Of a stretch of 64,000 nt of DNA, positions 8,993-18,131 are shown one piece after another; the stretch's first letter is position 1; the number at the start of each line of letters is the position of its first letter. The notes below the pieces were generated by a model. That model saw nothing but the letters and a program-made list of their open reading frames with translations, searched no databases and had not been told where the DNA came from. Source of the DNA: Paenibacillus marchantiae (lineage in GTDB: Bacteria; Bacillota; Bacilli; Paenibacillales; Paenibacillaceae); contig NZ_CP118270.1 of NCBI RefSeq assembly GCF_028771845.1, positions 2,728,001-2,792,000 on the forward strand, given 5' to 3'. The translations under genes were made by a program, and so were the position numbers.

Positions 8993-11035
8993 ATGACTGA
9001 CAAGAACGAAGCGATTCAAAAGGAAGAGAACAACACCATCGACAACCTGTCGATCACTACCGTACGTACACTGGCGATTGATGCAATCGAGAAGGCAAAT
9101 TCCGGACACCCGGGAATGCCTATGGGCTCCGCTCCAATGGGGTACCAACTTTTTGCAAAAACGATGACACATAACCCGGACCACCCAACTTGGGTTAACC
9201 GGGACCGTTTTGTTCTGTCCGCAGGACATGGCTCCATGTTGCTGTACAGCTTACTTCACCTGAGCGGGTATGACCTGCCTATGGAACAATTGAAACAGTT
9301 CCGTCAATGGGGAAGCAAAACTCCGGGTCACCCGGAATTCGGACATACTGCAGGCGTTGACGCAACAACTGGACCACTGGGCCAAGGTATTGCAATGGCT
9401 GTAGGTATGGCTATGGCTGAAGCTCAACTGAGCGCAACATATAATAAAGACAAATTCAACGTAATCGACCACCACACTTACGCAATCTGTGGTGACGGTG
9501 ACTTGATGGAAGGCGTATCCCATGAATCAGCTTCCCTGGCTGGACGTTTGCACCTGGGCAAATTGATCATGTTGTTCGACTCCAATGACATCACTTTGGA
9601 TGGTAAATTGAACCTGTCTTCTTCTGAAAGCATCGCGAAGCGTTTTGAAGCTTATGGCTGGCAAGTGCTGCGCGTTGAAGATGGTAACGATCTGCCTGCA
9701 ATCCAAAAAGCAATTGAGGAAGGTCAAGCAGATACGCTTCGTCCTACACTGATTGAAGTTAAAACTGTAATTGGTTACGGTAGCCCGAACAAACAAGGTA
9801 AAGGCGGCCACGGCGGTACTCACGGATCTCCACTGGGTGCAGACGAAGCTAAATTGACTAAAGAGTTTTACAAATGGGTTTACCAGGAAGATTTCCACGT
9901 TCCAACTGAAGTTCGCGAACACTTTGCACAAGTGAAAGATCGTGGTATCTCTGCTAACAAAGCATGGGACGAGAAATTTGCTGAGTACAAAAAAGCATTC
10001 CCTGAGCTGGCAGCTCAATTCGAAACGGCAATCAATGGCGACCTTCCAGAAGGTTGGGATCGCGATCTGCCTAAATATGCAGCAACAGACAAAGCTGTAT
10101 CCACTCGTGTAGCATCCGGTAATGCACTGAACGGTTTGGCTCATAACGTGCCACAACTGACAGGTGGTTCTGCTGACCTTGAAAGCTCCACAATGACTCA
10201 CTTGAACAACCTGGAGAACTTCTCACCTGAAGATTATTCCGGTCGCAACATCTACTTCGGTATCCGTGAATTCGGTATGGCTGGAGCAATGAACGGTATG
10301 GCACTGCACAGTGGTGTGAAAGTATTCGGAGGTACATTCTTCGTATTTACAGACTACCTGCGTCCAGCTGTTCGTCTGGCTGCCCTGATGGGTCTGCCTG
10401 TAACGTACGTCCTGACTCACGACAGTATCGCTGTTGGTGAAGACGGTCCTACTCACGAACCAATCGAGCAATTGGCATCCCTGCGTATCATTCCTAACCT
10501 GACAGTTATTCGTCCGGCTGACGGTAATGAAACTTCTGCAGCATGGGCTTACGCGCTTGAGAACAAGAGCAATCCGGTTGCACTCGTACTCACTCGTCAA
10601 AACCTGCCGATTCTGGAAGGTACCGTTGAAGGTTCACGTGAGAATGTGAAACGTGGTGCGTATGTTGTCTCTGATGCAAAAGACGGCAAAGCTGTTGCTC
10701 AAATCATCGCGACAGGTTCCGAAGTGCAACTGGCTGTCAAAGCTCAAGCAGCACTTGCTGAACAAGGCATCCAAGTTCGTGTAATCAGCATGCCGAGCTG
10801 GGATCTGTTCGAGAAACAGGACAAAGCATACAAAGAATCCGTCCTGCTTCCAGATGTTAAAGCGCGTCTGGCGATTGAAATGGCTCACCCAATGGGTTGG
10901 GAAAAATATGTCGGCGACCAAGGCGACATTCTCGGAATCAACACATTTGGTGCATCCGCGCCTGGCGACCGTGTTATCCAAGAGTATGGCTTCACTGTGG
11001 AAAACGTGGTTAGTCGCGTAAAAGCATTGCTGTAA
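8993..11035 (+). CDS. tkt: transketolase
   Basis: This TPP-dependent enzyme of the non-oxidative pentose phosphate pathway transfers two-carbon units between ketose and aldose phosphates. At 680 residues it has the usual length. It shows '[15 protein letters not shown]' near the N terminus, the TPP/Mg motif '[12 protein letters not shown]' (about 167), the pyrimidine-domain '[16 protein letters not shown]' (about 424) and the C-terminal domain. GAGGAGG precedes the ATG by about 7 bases. The gene uses a restricted, highly expressed codon set (many CGT, GGT, CTG), as pgi nearby also does. Confidence 0.97.
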   Translation: MTDKNEAIQKEENNTIDNLSITTVRTLAIDAIEKANSGHPGMPMGSAPMGYQLFAKTMTHNPDHPTWVNRDRFVLSAGHGSMLLYSLLHLSGYDLPMEQLKQFRQWGSKTPGHPEFGHTAGVDATTGPLGQGIAMAVGMAMAEAQLSATYNKDKFNVIDHHTYAICGDGDLMEGVSHESASLAGRLHLGKLIMLFDSNDITLDGKLNLSSSESIAKRFEAYGWQVLRVEDGNDLPAIQKAIEEGQADTLRPTLIEVKTVIGYGSPNKQGKGGHGGTHGSPLGADEAKLTKEFYKWVYQEDFHVPTEVREHFAQVKDRGISANKAWDEKFAEYKKAFPELAAQFETAINGDLPEGWDRDLPKYAATDKAVSTRVASGNALNGLAHNVPQLTGGSADLESSTMTHLNNLENFSPEDYSGRNIYFGIREFGMAGAMNGMALHSGVKVFGGTFFVFTDYLRPAVRLAALMGLPVTYVLTHDSIAVGEDGPTHEPIEQLASLRIIPNLTVIRPADGNETSAAWAYALENKSNPVALVLTRQNLPILEGTVEGSRENVKRGAYVVSDAKDGKAVAQIIATGSEVQLAVKAQAALAEQGIQVRVISMPSWDLFEKQDKAYKESVLLPDVKARLAIEMAHPMGWEKYVGDQGDILGINTFGASAPGDRVIQEYGFTVENVVSRVKALL

Positions 11036-11109
11036 TAGCTTGAAAAATGCTGCAAGAGGGACAGTTAATTTCTGTCCTGCCGAGCAGTAAGTGATTTCCG
11101 GCAGAGAAT

Positions 11110-11125
11110 GGGCGGGCAACCGCCC
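11110..11125 (+). terminator. probable tkt terminator hairpin
   Basis: GGGCGG-GCAA-CCGCCC is a perfect tetraloop hairpin, followed within a few bases by a T-rich stretch (TCTGTTTTGCCTTTTGTTTTG). It lies between tkt and ppnP, and termination is probably partial. Confidence 0.5.
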
Positions 11126-11175
11126 TGATCTGTTTTGCCTTTTGTTTTGATTAACTTCAGGGGGAGCGGGTACGC

Positions 11176-11493
11176 ATGTCACAGTTTGATCAAGTCAGTG
11201 TAGTGAAAGAGGCCAACATTTATTATGAGGGCCAGGTAACTAGTAGAACGGTTATTTTGGGGGATGGCAGCAAGGTGACTCTGGGCATTATGCTTCCAGG
11301 CAGTTATGAGTTCGGTACAGATTCCCGTGAGATTATGGAAATTCTGTCCGGCGATCTGAGAGTATTACTTCCCGGAGAAGAAGATTGGCAAGAGATTCAA
11401 GGTCAAGCTACGTTCCACGTGCCTGCCGAATCCAAATTTAAACTGGAGATACGCAGCGTTACCGACTACTGCTGTTCGTACCCGGCGGAATAA
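11176..11493 (+). CDS. ppnP: pyrimidine/purine nucleoside phosphorylase
   Basis: The 105-residue cupin-fold protein is of the DUF1255/YaiE family, shown in E. coli to phosphorolyse a wide range of nucleosides to base and ribose-1-phosphate. Diagnostic stretches are '[20 protein letters not shown]', '[17 protein letters not shown]' and 'YCCSY' at the end. GGGGGAG precedes the ATG. It is a single gene closed by a strong terminator. Its position after tkt is consistent with feeding ribose phosphate into the pentose pathway (inference). Confidence 0.9.
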   Translation: MSQFDQVSVVKEANIYYEGQVTSRTVILGDGSKVTLGIMLPGSYEFGTDSREIMEILSGDLRVLLPGEEDWQEIQGQATFHVPAESKFKLEIRSVTDYCCSYPAE

Positions 11494-11499
11494 TACAAG

Positions 11500-11546
11500 A
11501 AGGGTAACCAGAACCGCGACTCGCGGATTCGGTTAACCCTTTTTGC
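11500..11546 (+). terminator. ppnP terminator
   Basis: AAGGGTAACC pairs with GGTTAACCCTT, and the inner CCGCGA pairs with TCGCGG. TTTTT follows. Confidence 0.88.
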
Positions 11547-11679
11547 TTCTTAAACTCTAACGACAAAGTTCGGGCTGCAAGCTTGTCAGCCCTGTGGATT
11601 TGAAGTATCCTTAGGCTAAGTTGTTTAGAATGGAAAACGGAAAAAAATACACTACCGATATCAGGAGGTTTTATAGATC

Positions 11680-13035
11680 ATGGCAAAAAAAGTGGAGTTT
11701 GACTACAGCACTGCCCTGCAATTCGTCAATCAACATGAAGTGGACTATTTCGCTGAACCGATTCGTTTGGCTCACGAGCAGCTCCACAACGGAACGGGAA
11801 CCGGATCGGATTATCTGGGCTGGATCGACCTGCCTACCGCTTATGACAAAGAAGAGTTCTCCCGTATTCAAAAAGCGGCTGCTAAAATCCAAAGCGATTC
11901 TGAAGTGCTGATCGTCATCGGTATTGGTGGATCATACCTTGGTGCACGTGCAGCGATTGAGATGCTTACGCACTCTTTCTACAACAACCTGCCTAAAGAC
12001 AAACGCAAAACGCCTGAAATCTACTTTGCAGGAAACAACATCAGCTCCACGTATGTAACTCATTTGCTGGATCTGGTTGAAGGCAAAGACTTCTCCGTTA
12101 ACGTTATCTCCAAATCCGGTACAACAACGGAGCCAGCAATTGCTTTCCGTATCTTCCGTGCAGCACTGGAGAAAAAATACGGTAAAGAAGAAGCTCGCAA
12201 ACGTATCTATGCTACGACAGATAAAGAGCGTGGCGCACTGAAAAAACTGGCGAATGAAGAAGGCTATGAATCCTTCATTATCCCGGATGATGTAGGTGGA
12301 CGTTACTCCGTTCTGACGGCTGTAGGTTTGTTGCCAATCGCAGCAGCTGGCATCAGCATCGAAGAAATGATGCAAGGTGCGGCTGACGCTTCTAAAGAAT
12401 ACAGCAACCCGAACGTAGCTGAGAACGAAGCATATCAATATGCAGCTGTTCGTAACGCACTGTATCGCAAAGGTAAAGGAACAGAAATCCTCGTGAACTA
12501 CGAGCCATCCTTGCACTTTGTATCCGAATGGTGGAAACAGCTTTACGGAGAGAGTGAAGGTAAAGACTATAAAGGGATTTATCCTGCATCCGTTGATTTC
12601 TCGACTGACTTGCACTCCATGGGTCAATTCATTCAAGAGGGTAGCCGGAACATCTTCGAAACTGTGATTCAGGTTGCTGAAGTATCGGAGCATATTTCGA
12701 TCGAAGCGGATCCAGATGATCTGGATGGTCTGAATTTCCTTGAAGGTAAAACGATGGACTTTGTTAACAAAAAAGCGTTCCAAGGAACACTGCTTGCACA
12801 CACAGATGGTCAAGTACCAAACTTGATTGTGAACATTCCAGATATGTCTCCATATTCTTTCGGATATCTGGTATACTTCTTTGAAAAAGCATGCGGCATT
12901 AGTGGTTACCTACTGGGAGTCAATCCATTTGACCAACCAGGCGTGGAAGCTTACAAGAAAAATATGTTCGCTTTGCTGGGCAAACCAGGCTTTGAAGAAG
13001 AGAAAGCAGCGCTTGAAGCGAGACTTTCTGAATAA
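11680..13035 (+). CDS. pgi: glucose-6-phosphate isomerase
   Basis: Pgi interconverts glucose-6-phosphate and fructose-6-phosphate. It has 451 residues, as in Bacillus. The two family signatures are present in the forms '[14 protein letters not shown]' (about 145) and '[16 protein letters not shown]' (about 206), with the sugar-phosphate site '[14 protein letters not shown]' upstream. AGGAGG lies 11 bases before the ATG. It stands as its own transcription unit between terminators. Confidence 0.97.
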   Translation: MAKKVEFDYSTALQFVNQHEVDYFAEPIRLAHEQLHNGTGTGSDYLGWIDLPTAYDKEEFSRIQKAAAKIQSDSEVLIVIGIGGSYLGARAAIEMLTHSFYNNLPKDKRKTPEIYFAGNNISSTYVTHLLDLVEGKDFSVNVISKSGTTTEPAIAFRIFRAALEKKYGKEEARKRIYATTDKERGALKKLANEEGYESFIIPDDVGGRYSVLTAVGLLPIAAAGISIEEMMQGAADASKEYSNPNVAENEAYQYAAVRNALYRKGKGTEILVNYEPSLHFVSEWWKQLYGESEGKDYKGIYPASVDFSTDLHSMGQFIQEGSRNIFETVIQVAEVSEHISIEADPDDLDGLNFLEGKTMDFVNKKAFQGTLLAHTDGQVPNLIVNIPDMSPYSFGYLVYFFEKACGISGYLLGVNPFDQPGVEAYKKNMFALLGKPGFEEEKAALEARLSE

Positions 13036-13123
13036 TTCATCGGTCTGCTCATATAGTTAAATAAGGTAATGTAATTACATTCGGGGAGTCATTGTGAAGC
13101 AATGATTTCCCGGATGTTAAACC

Positions 13124-13164
13124 AAGGCAGTTCGTCCGCGTGCGCGCGGGGAACTGCTTTCTTG
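13124..13164 (+). terminator. hairpin after pgi
   Basis: GGCAGTTC and GAACTGC enclose CCGCG/CGCGG, with a short TTTCTTG after the stem. A second hairpin (GGGGAGTCATTG with CAATGATTTCCC, 13083-13111) lies just upstream. Together they most likely end pgi transcription, although the T-run is poor. Confidence 0.5.
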
Positions 13165-13199
13165 TAAAATGGATCAAATTGGTGGAAAGTTGGATAGGG

Positions 13200-13832
13200 A
13201 TGATTGAACGTTATCGCACGGTTCGAGGACCGGGCAATCTGGAAATTGTAATCAAAAAGTCGCGATTTATCGGTCACATTATGCCGGTCACGACAGAAGA
13301 AGAAGCCAACGCTTTTATTGATGAAATCAAGAAAAAACATTGGAATGCTACTCATAACTGCTCCGCATACATGATTGGTGAGCGGGATGAGATCCAGAAG
13401 CAATCCGATGATGGTGAACCAAGCGGAACCGCTGGAAAACCGATTCTTGAAGTCATCAAAAATCAGCAATTGAAAAATGTGGCTATCGTTGTTACACGTT
13501 ACTTTGGGGGAATTATGCTTGGAGCAGGTGGGTTAATTCGTGCTTATACGGATGGAGCAGTTGCAGCCATAGAAGCCGGGGAAGCGATTACCAAAGTACT
13601 CCATCGTGAAGTGTTTGTTGAACTGGATTATACATGGCTGGGCAAAGTGGAAAATGAATTAAGGAGCCGGGAAGTCCGTACAGGTGAAACTGGGTTCACC
13701 GATAAGGTTACGTTGACTTGTCTTCCGCCGGATAGTGAAACCGAGGCATTTGTGGCCTGGATCACAGATTTGACGCAAGGGCAATCCCGGATCACGGAGG
13801 GACAGCGGCTTTATTTTATTGAAGGGGAATAA
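13200..13832 (+). CDS. YigZ/IMPACT family protein (YvyE-like)
   Basis: The 210-residue protein starts at the ATG at 13200, with GGTGGAAAG 10 bases upstream; this matches the family start (MIERYRTVRG). A GTG at 13140 would extend it into a hairpin and is not accepted. The UPF0029/IMPACT N-domain contains 'SRFIGHIMPV', 'THNCSAYMIG', 'DDGEPSGTAGKPILEV' and 'VTRYFGGIMLGAGGLIRAY', followed by the DUF1949 C-domain. The exact function in bacteria is unsettled; eukaryotic IMPACT modulates GCN2. The TetR gene follows after 5 bases. Confidence 0.9.
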   Translation: MIERYRTVRGPGNLEIVIKKSRFIGHIMPVTTEEEANAFIDEIKKKHWNATHNCSAYMIGERDEIQKQSDDGEPSGTAGKPILEVIKNQQLKNVAIVVTRYFGGIMLGAGGLIRAYTDGAVAAIEAGEAITKVLHREVFVELDYTWLGKVENELRSREVRTGETGFTDKVTLTCLPPDSETEAFVAWITDLTQGQSRITEGQRLYFIEGE

Positions 13833-13837
13833 AATAT

Positions 13838-14440
13838 ATGGCTAGAAGAGCAGTCGAACAGGAGTTGTCGAGGGAGCGGATACTGGAGGCGGCGAGGCAT
13901 CTTTTTATTACCAAAGGATACCGTGCCATTTCGATGCGAAGCATCGGCCAGCATCTAGGCTATAGTCATGGGTCGCTGTATTATCATTTTAAGGAAAAGG
14001 CAGAGCTGTTTTATGCCATCGTGGTTGAAGATTTCAATCATCTGGGGCATTTGCTGCTGCAAGCCATGGTCAGGCCAGTCATGGGCGGCGTGAGCAAGGT
14101 GGAACATATCATGATGGAGTTTATTCGTTTTGGTTTGGAGAATCCGTATCAGTACGAGATTATGTTCATGATTCGGGATGAGGAATTGCTATCGTATTGT
14201 CGTACGGAGCAAGGAAGATGCTTTGAATTGTTCGCCTCCATTATTCGGCAATACATGAATGAAGAGGGCTGTACGGAAGAGGATATTCAATGTGTACCAC
14301 GTACGCTGTTTTTGTCCATGCACGGATTCATATCGTATTATATTCAGGACCGTTTAACCTTTGCAGAGATTGAATCGGCTGCGTTATCTCATGTCAAAGT
14401 ACTCTGCCGTAATCTCCAACACCAGCCTGGCGTCCAATAA
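13838..14440 (+). CDS. TetR/AcrR family transcriptional regulator
   Basis: The 200-residue protein has an N-terminal helix-turn-helix (about 10-57: 'RERILEAARHLFITKGYRAI...IGQHLGYSHGSLYYHFKEK'), typical of TetR. The ligand-binding C-terminal half has no recognisable specificity. It is probably translated from the yigZ transcript, with a 5-base gap. No obvious target gene or operator is visible nearby. Confidence 0.88.
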   Translation: MARRAVEQELSRERILEAARHLFITKGYRAISMRSIGQHLGYSHGSLYYHFKEKAELFYAIVVEDFNHLGHLLLQAMVRPVMGGVSKVEHIMMEFIRFGLENPYQYEIMFMIRDEELLSYCRTEQGRCFELFASIIRQYMNEEGCTEEDIQCVPRTLFLSMHGFISYYIQDRLTFAEIESAALSHVKVLCRNLQHQPGVQ

Positions 14441-14540
14441 GGCGCTTTTGTCGCACTCCACACTTCAGGGCGGTGAATTGTCATAACATTAATTCTTTAT
14501 AACGTTGTCTCGCGAAAGTTTTTGCGCGAAGAAGATCATT

Positions 14541-14590
14541 ACAGGCGGGTTACATCCCTAGAATAGGGTGGGCCGCCTGTTTGTTTTTTT
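14541..14590 (+). terminator. terminator of the yigZ-tetR unit
   Basis: ACAGGCGG pairs with CCGCCTGT around an inner CCCTA/TAGGG stem and is followed by TTGTTTTTTT. Confidence 0.88.
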
Positions 14591-14634
14591 ATTTCAATCA
14601 ATGGCAAATCATTAGAAATGGGGGTGAAATGGAG

Positions 14635-15036
14635 CTAACCTTCTATGATTTTAAGAAAATATTCCCGTTGACGAGGACCATCAAATTCGCAAAAATAGAT
14701 GCCCTGCCATCTGCCAAGCAGTAATCTGCCCTCATGTATAATCACCGTTTGTGATGGTCCGGTTGTGATCGATTTCAAGTGAGAAGCCGTATTTCCTTCA
14801 GCATGCCGATATTCGGGATGTTCCCAGGGGTATACTTCGTTTAGACGAAGCAGCACGTCATGTTTGACATCCGGGTCTGCATTTTCATTAATTGCAATGC
14901 CTGCTGTCGTATGTGGACAATAAATCAATACAGTCCCATTCTGCACACCGCTGTCACGGACAACCTGCTCCACCTCCCGCGTAATATCCTTCATCTCATC
15001 CCGTCGGGATGTCGATAAATTCTTCGTATATAACAT
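14635..15036 (-). CDS. YjbQ family (UPF0047) protein
   Basis: The 133-residue protein starts at the ATG at 15036, behind AAAGGAGTGGAG. The frame stays open to 15201, but that extension reads through a palindromic repeat remnant and is not coding. 'YCPHTTAGIAINENADPDV' and 'GRWQGIYFCEFDGPRQR' are the family signatures. YjbQ proteins have been reported to have thiamine-phosphate-synthase-like side activity, and the physiological role is unresolved. Confidence 0.88.
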   Translation of the reverse strand: MLYTKNLSTSRRDEMKDITREVEQVVRDSGVQNGTVLIYCPHTTAGIAINENADPDVKHDVLLRLNEVYPWEHPEYRHAEGNTASHLKSITTGPSQTVIIHEGRLLLGRWQGIYFCEFDGPRQREYFLKIIEG

Positions 15037-15110
15037 ATTACTCCACTCCTTTGCTCCAAATTGTTCCTCTAGATTGTACCTTAACCATTCCATACCAAAC
15101 AAACCACTTA

Positions 15111-15170
15111 GATAAAGGGGGATCAAAGAAATCTGGGGATAACAGCGATAGGATGGTTGTTCTGGCCGTG
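15111..15170 (+). repeat. palindromic repeat family, half copy E (right arm only)
   Basis: This is about 60 bases of the conserved right arm (ATCTGGGGATAACAGCGAT followed by GGTTGTTCTG). The left arm with GACAGAAATAACC is absent. It lies in the space between yjbQ (minus) and cysT (plus). The full copies are at 21050, 23113, 34397 and 47038. Confidence 0.75.
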
Positions 15171-15235
15171 TAGTAGGCAGTGTGATTTTTATAAAATCCA
15201 TCTCGTAGGTACCCCGATTTTATTCAATAAAAGCA

Positions 15236-15265
15236 TTGACGATTAGCACTGCAAACTGGTAAAGT
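15236..15265 (+). promoter_or_regulatory. predicted promoter of the sulfate transport operon
   Basis: TTGACG (15236-15241) and TAAAGT (15260-15265) are separated by 18 bases. About 135 bases of leader lie between it and the cysT start. The downstream AATGGGAATAATATT stretch might bind a sulfur regulator, but I could not match it confidently to a CymR box. Confidence 0.55.
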
Positions 15266-15400
15266 ATCAGATAAGCAAAAACCAAGTAGACTAATGGGAA
15301 TAATATTAAAGTAATAAAATCCAACTTAGGAAAATGGTTGTACCAAAGCAGGAAGACTGCCGACCGGACATAGAACCGGAGGCTGGGAGGGAATGCAGCA

Positions 15401-16216
15401 ATGAATACCGTTCTTCGTCACAAGGGATGGACTTGGGGATTCCGCAGTACCGTATTGCTATATTTTATCGTACTCATTGTACTTCCAATCATCGGTGTGT
15501 ACGTCAATTCCTTCTCTGAAGGATGGAGCAACTTTATCCAAAGTATTATGGACCCAATTGCATGGAAAGCCGTGCTGTTAACGATCCGGCTGGCTGTTAT
15601 AGCTACGGTGATTAACGTCATTTTGGGAACCATGATTGCCTGGGTGCTGACACGTTATCGCTTTTTTGGGAGGTCGTTCCTTAACAGTCTGGTAGATCTT
15701 CCTTTTGCTCTTCCAACAGCCGTTGGTGGCCTGATGATTATGCTACTCCTGGGTCCGATCAGTGCCATTGGCAAACTGGCGGAATCCATGGGGTTTGAAA
15801 TTGTGTTTCACCAGCCTGCGATTGTGATCGCAATGACCTTTGTTACGTTTCCATTTGTCATCCGTGCGGTGCAGCCTTTGCTCGAAGAGATCGATCCTTC
15901 GGAGGAAGAGGCATCCTACACGATGGGAGCATCGAAGGCGCGCACATTCAGGCAGGTCATTCTTCCGTCCATGGCTCCGGGCATGATTAGTGGGGGAATG
16001 CTCGCATTCTCCAGAGCACTGGCCGAATTCGGGGCTGTTGTGCTGGTGGCAGGCAATATTCCGGGAAGAACATTGACGGCTTCCGTATTTATTTACGGCG
16101 AGATCGAAAGTGACAATCCAACCGGTGCCGCGGCCGTGTCCGTACTGCTCTTAACACTCTCCTTCCTGATCCTCTGGCTCATTAATCTGGTGCAGATGCG
16201 GGGGAGAAGACGATGA
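15401..16216 (+). CDS. cysT: sulfate/thiosulfate ABC transporter permease CysT
   Basis: The 271-residue permease has six membrane helices and forms a heterodimer with CysW for sulfate import. The cytoplasmic EAA loop that contacts the ATPase is 'EEEASYTMGASKARTFRQV'. CysT hallmarks are 'DLPFALPTAVGGLMIMLL' and 'RALAEFGAVVLVAGNIPG'. GGGAGGG lies 8 bases before the ATG. It overlaps cysW by 4 bases, so the two are translationally coupled. Confidence 0.93.
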   Translation: MNTVLRHKGWTWGFRSTVLLYFIVLIVLPIIGVYVNSFSEGWSNFIQSIMDPIAWKAVLLTIRLAVIATVINVILGTMIAWVLTRYRFFGRSFLNSLVDLPFALPTAVGGLMIMLLLGPISAIGKLAESMGFEIVFHQPAIVIAMTFVTFPFVIRAVQPLLEEIDPSEEEASYTMGASKARTFRQVILPSMAPGMISGGMLAFSRALAEFGAVVLVAGNIPGRTLTASVFIYGEIESDNPTGAAAVSVLLLTLSFLILWLINLVQMRGRRR

Positions 16217-17010
16217 GGCGACTATTAATCGGACTGACGTTTGCGGTGTTCATTGTACTGCTGATCATCCCGCTTGGACGTATTTTTATTGGTGCATTTG
16301 AAGACGGGGCAGGAGGATTCCTGGATGGGCTGTTGCGCCCTGAGGCGCTGCATGCCTTGATGATGACTGGACTTGTTGTACTTGTCGTCACGCTGTTAAA
16401 TACATTGTTTGGCGTTATGATGGCCATCTATCTGGTTCGCGCCGGATGGCTGAGTGACCGGGTGAAAGGGCTGCTGAACAGCATTGTGGATCTGCCCTAT
16501 GCCGTATCGCCAGTCATTGGTGGATTGATGATTGTACTACTGCTGGGTCCCAACAGCATTATGGGCGCTTTTTTTGAAGGAATCGGATTTAATGTGGTCT
16601 ATGCCTTCCCGGGTATGGTCATTGCAACGTTGTTTGTCACTTTTCCACTGATGGTTCGAGAGGTGATGCCTGTCTTGCAGGAGCTTGGATCTCAGCAGGA
16701 AGAGGCTGCGTCAACGCTTGGTGCATACGGCTGGAGAACGTTCTGGAGTGTTACCTGGCCTTCCATCCGCTGGGCGGTTGTGTACGGTCTTGTGTTGACG
16801 GTTGCCCGCTCGCTTGGGGAATTCGGTGCAGTGCTGGTTGTTTCGGGTAACATTATGAACAAAACGCAGACGGCAACAACGCTTGTATATCAGGATGTAG
16901 AGAATTTTAACGTAGCTGCCGCAAATGGTGTGGCATTGGTACTGGTTACTTTTTCTGTCGGGCTGCTGCTTATGATGGAATGGGCCAAGAAGCGAAAGGA
17001 AGTGCATTGA
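16213..17010 (+). CDS. cysW: sulfate/thiosulfate ABC transporter permease CysW
   Basis: This 265-residue partner permease shows 'DLPYAVSPVIGGLMIVLLLG', an EAA loop 'QEEAASTLGAYGWRTF' and 'RSLGEFGAVLVVSGNI', matching CysW. Its ATG lies within the end of cysT (ATGA overlap), and it ends 1 base before cysA. The gene order T-W-A fits standard sulfate permease operons. Confidence 0.93.
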   Translation: MRRLLIGLTFAVFIVLLIIPLGRIFIGAFEDGAGGFLDGLLRPEALHALMMTGLVVLVVTLLNTLFGVMMAIYLVRAGWLSDRVKGLLNSIVDLPYAVSPVIGGLMIVLLLGPNSIMGAFFEGIGFNVVYAFPGMVIATLFVTFPLMVREVMPVLQELGSQQEEAASTLGAYGWRTFWSVTWPSIRWAVVYGLVLTVARSLGEFGAVLVVSGNIMNKTQTATTLVYQDVENFNVAAANGVALVLVTFSVGLLLMMEWAKKRKEVH

Positions 17011-17011
17011 G

Positions 17012-18076
17012 ATGCATGTGGAAGTCCGTGATCTGAACAAACATTTCGGTGATTTTCATGCGGTAAAAGATGTCTCGTTCGATATTGCCAAAGGCCATCT
17101 TATCGGTTTGCTGGGACCCAGCGGAGGTGGGAAAACATCCATTCTGCGTATGCTGGCGGGTCTGGAGAATCCGGGTTCCGGAGAGATTCGTTTTCACGGA
17201 AAGGTCGTAAACCATCTGCCTCCGCAGGAGCGAGGAATCGGATTTGTATTTCAGAACTATGCTTTGTTCAAACATATGACGGTATTTGATAATATCGCCT
17301 TTGGACTCAAGGTCAAAAAGGCTCCCAAAGCCCAGATCCGTGATCGGGTCATGGAGCTGGTGGAATTGACGGGGCTGAAAGGTTTCGAACAGCGTTATCC
17401 ACATCAGTTGTCTGGTGGACAGCGTCAGCGCGTCGCTTTTGCCAGAGCATTAGCTCCGGAGCCACAGCTGCTGCTGCTGGATGAACCGTTCGCCGCCATT
17501 GATGCCAAAATCCGTCAGGAATTGCGTTCATGGTTGAGAGAGCTGATTGAGCGGGTAGGCATCACTTCGATTTTTGTAACCCATGACCAGGATGAAGCGA
17601 TTGAAGTTGCCGACGAAATCATGATTATCAGCCAAGGGCGCTTAGAGCAGAAAGGTACGCCATGGGATATTTACAAAAATCCAGAGACGCCTTTTGTTGC
17701 CACATTTATAGGGGAATCTACCGTTGTGGAAGACGCTTCACAGCTTAAGGGCTTCGAACATGCGGTGGAAGGAGAGCGCACACGTGCACTGATCCGGCCT
17801 GAGTATATCGAGATCGGTTTGAAGAACGAGTTTAGCATGCTATCCGCTACTGAAAAGGGTACAGTCAAACACCTTCATTTCCGTGGAAGTGAATGGATGG
17901 TGGAAGTGGAAGTTGAGGGCCATAAACTCATTACGTATCGATCCCTGGAGAAAACAACGCTGCAAGTCGGCCAACAGATTCGAGTGCTTGTGCATCGGGC
18001 ATATCTGTTCAATGATACCCATAGCTGGGTTGTTGAGAACCGATTGAAGGAAGATCCAATGCCGGTCATCATCTAA
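17012..18076 (+). CDS. cysA: sulfate ABC transporter ATP-binding protein CysA
   Basis: The 354-residue ATPase has Walker A 'GPSGGGKTS' (about 34-42), signature 'LSGGQRQRVAFARAL', Walker B 'LLLLDEPFAAID' and switch His in 'VTHDQDEA'. After about residue 240 a C-terminal TOBE-like domain ('ALIRPEYIEIG') follows, as in CysA/MalK-type ATPases. It powers sulfate uptake through CysTW. Confidence 0.93.
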   Translation: MHVEVRDLNKHFGDFHAVKDVSFDIAKGHLIGLLGPSGGGKTSILRMLAGLENPGSGEIRFHGKVVNHLPPQERGIGFVFQNYALFKHMTVFDNIAFGLKVKKAPKAQIRDRVMELVELTGLKGFEQRYPHQLSGGQRQRVAFARALAPEPQLLLLDEPFAAIDAKIRQELRSWLRELIERVGITSIFVTHDQDEAIEVADEIMIISQGRLEQKGTPWDIYKNPETPFVATFIGESTVVEDASQLKGFEHAVEGERTRALIRPEYIEIGLKNEFSMLSATEKGTVKHLHFRGSEWMVEVEVEGHKLITYRSLEKTTLQVGQQIRVLVHRAYLFNDTHSWVVENRLKEDPMPVII

Positions 18077-18131
18077 TCAGAAGATCACTTGATTCAGGAA
18101 TGATCCTTATTTTGGAAAAGAGGGGCTGCCC

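Noticed and set aside
9016..11182. Long open frames antisense to transketolase and pgi (and many elsewhere)
   Set aside because: They mirror strong codon bias on the coding strand, have no ribosome sites and give unlikely proteins rich in Cys, Phe and His.
15037..15201. In-frame N-terminal extension of yjbQ
   Set aside because: It reads through repeat copy E. The same peptide-like string appears in the frame antisense to repeat copy A (around 23230-23290), showing it is repeat DNA. The ATG at 15036 has a strong ribosome site and gives the family length.
15270..15310. CymR-type sulfur-regulator boxes before cysT and tcyP
   Set aside because: AATGGGAATAATATT and TTAATACCTACC look suggestive, but I could not align them to each other or to a remembered consensus reliably. 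A motif scan with a CymR matrix would decide.
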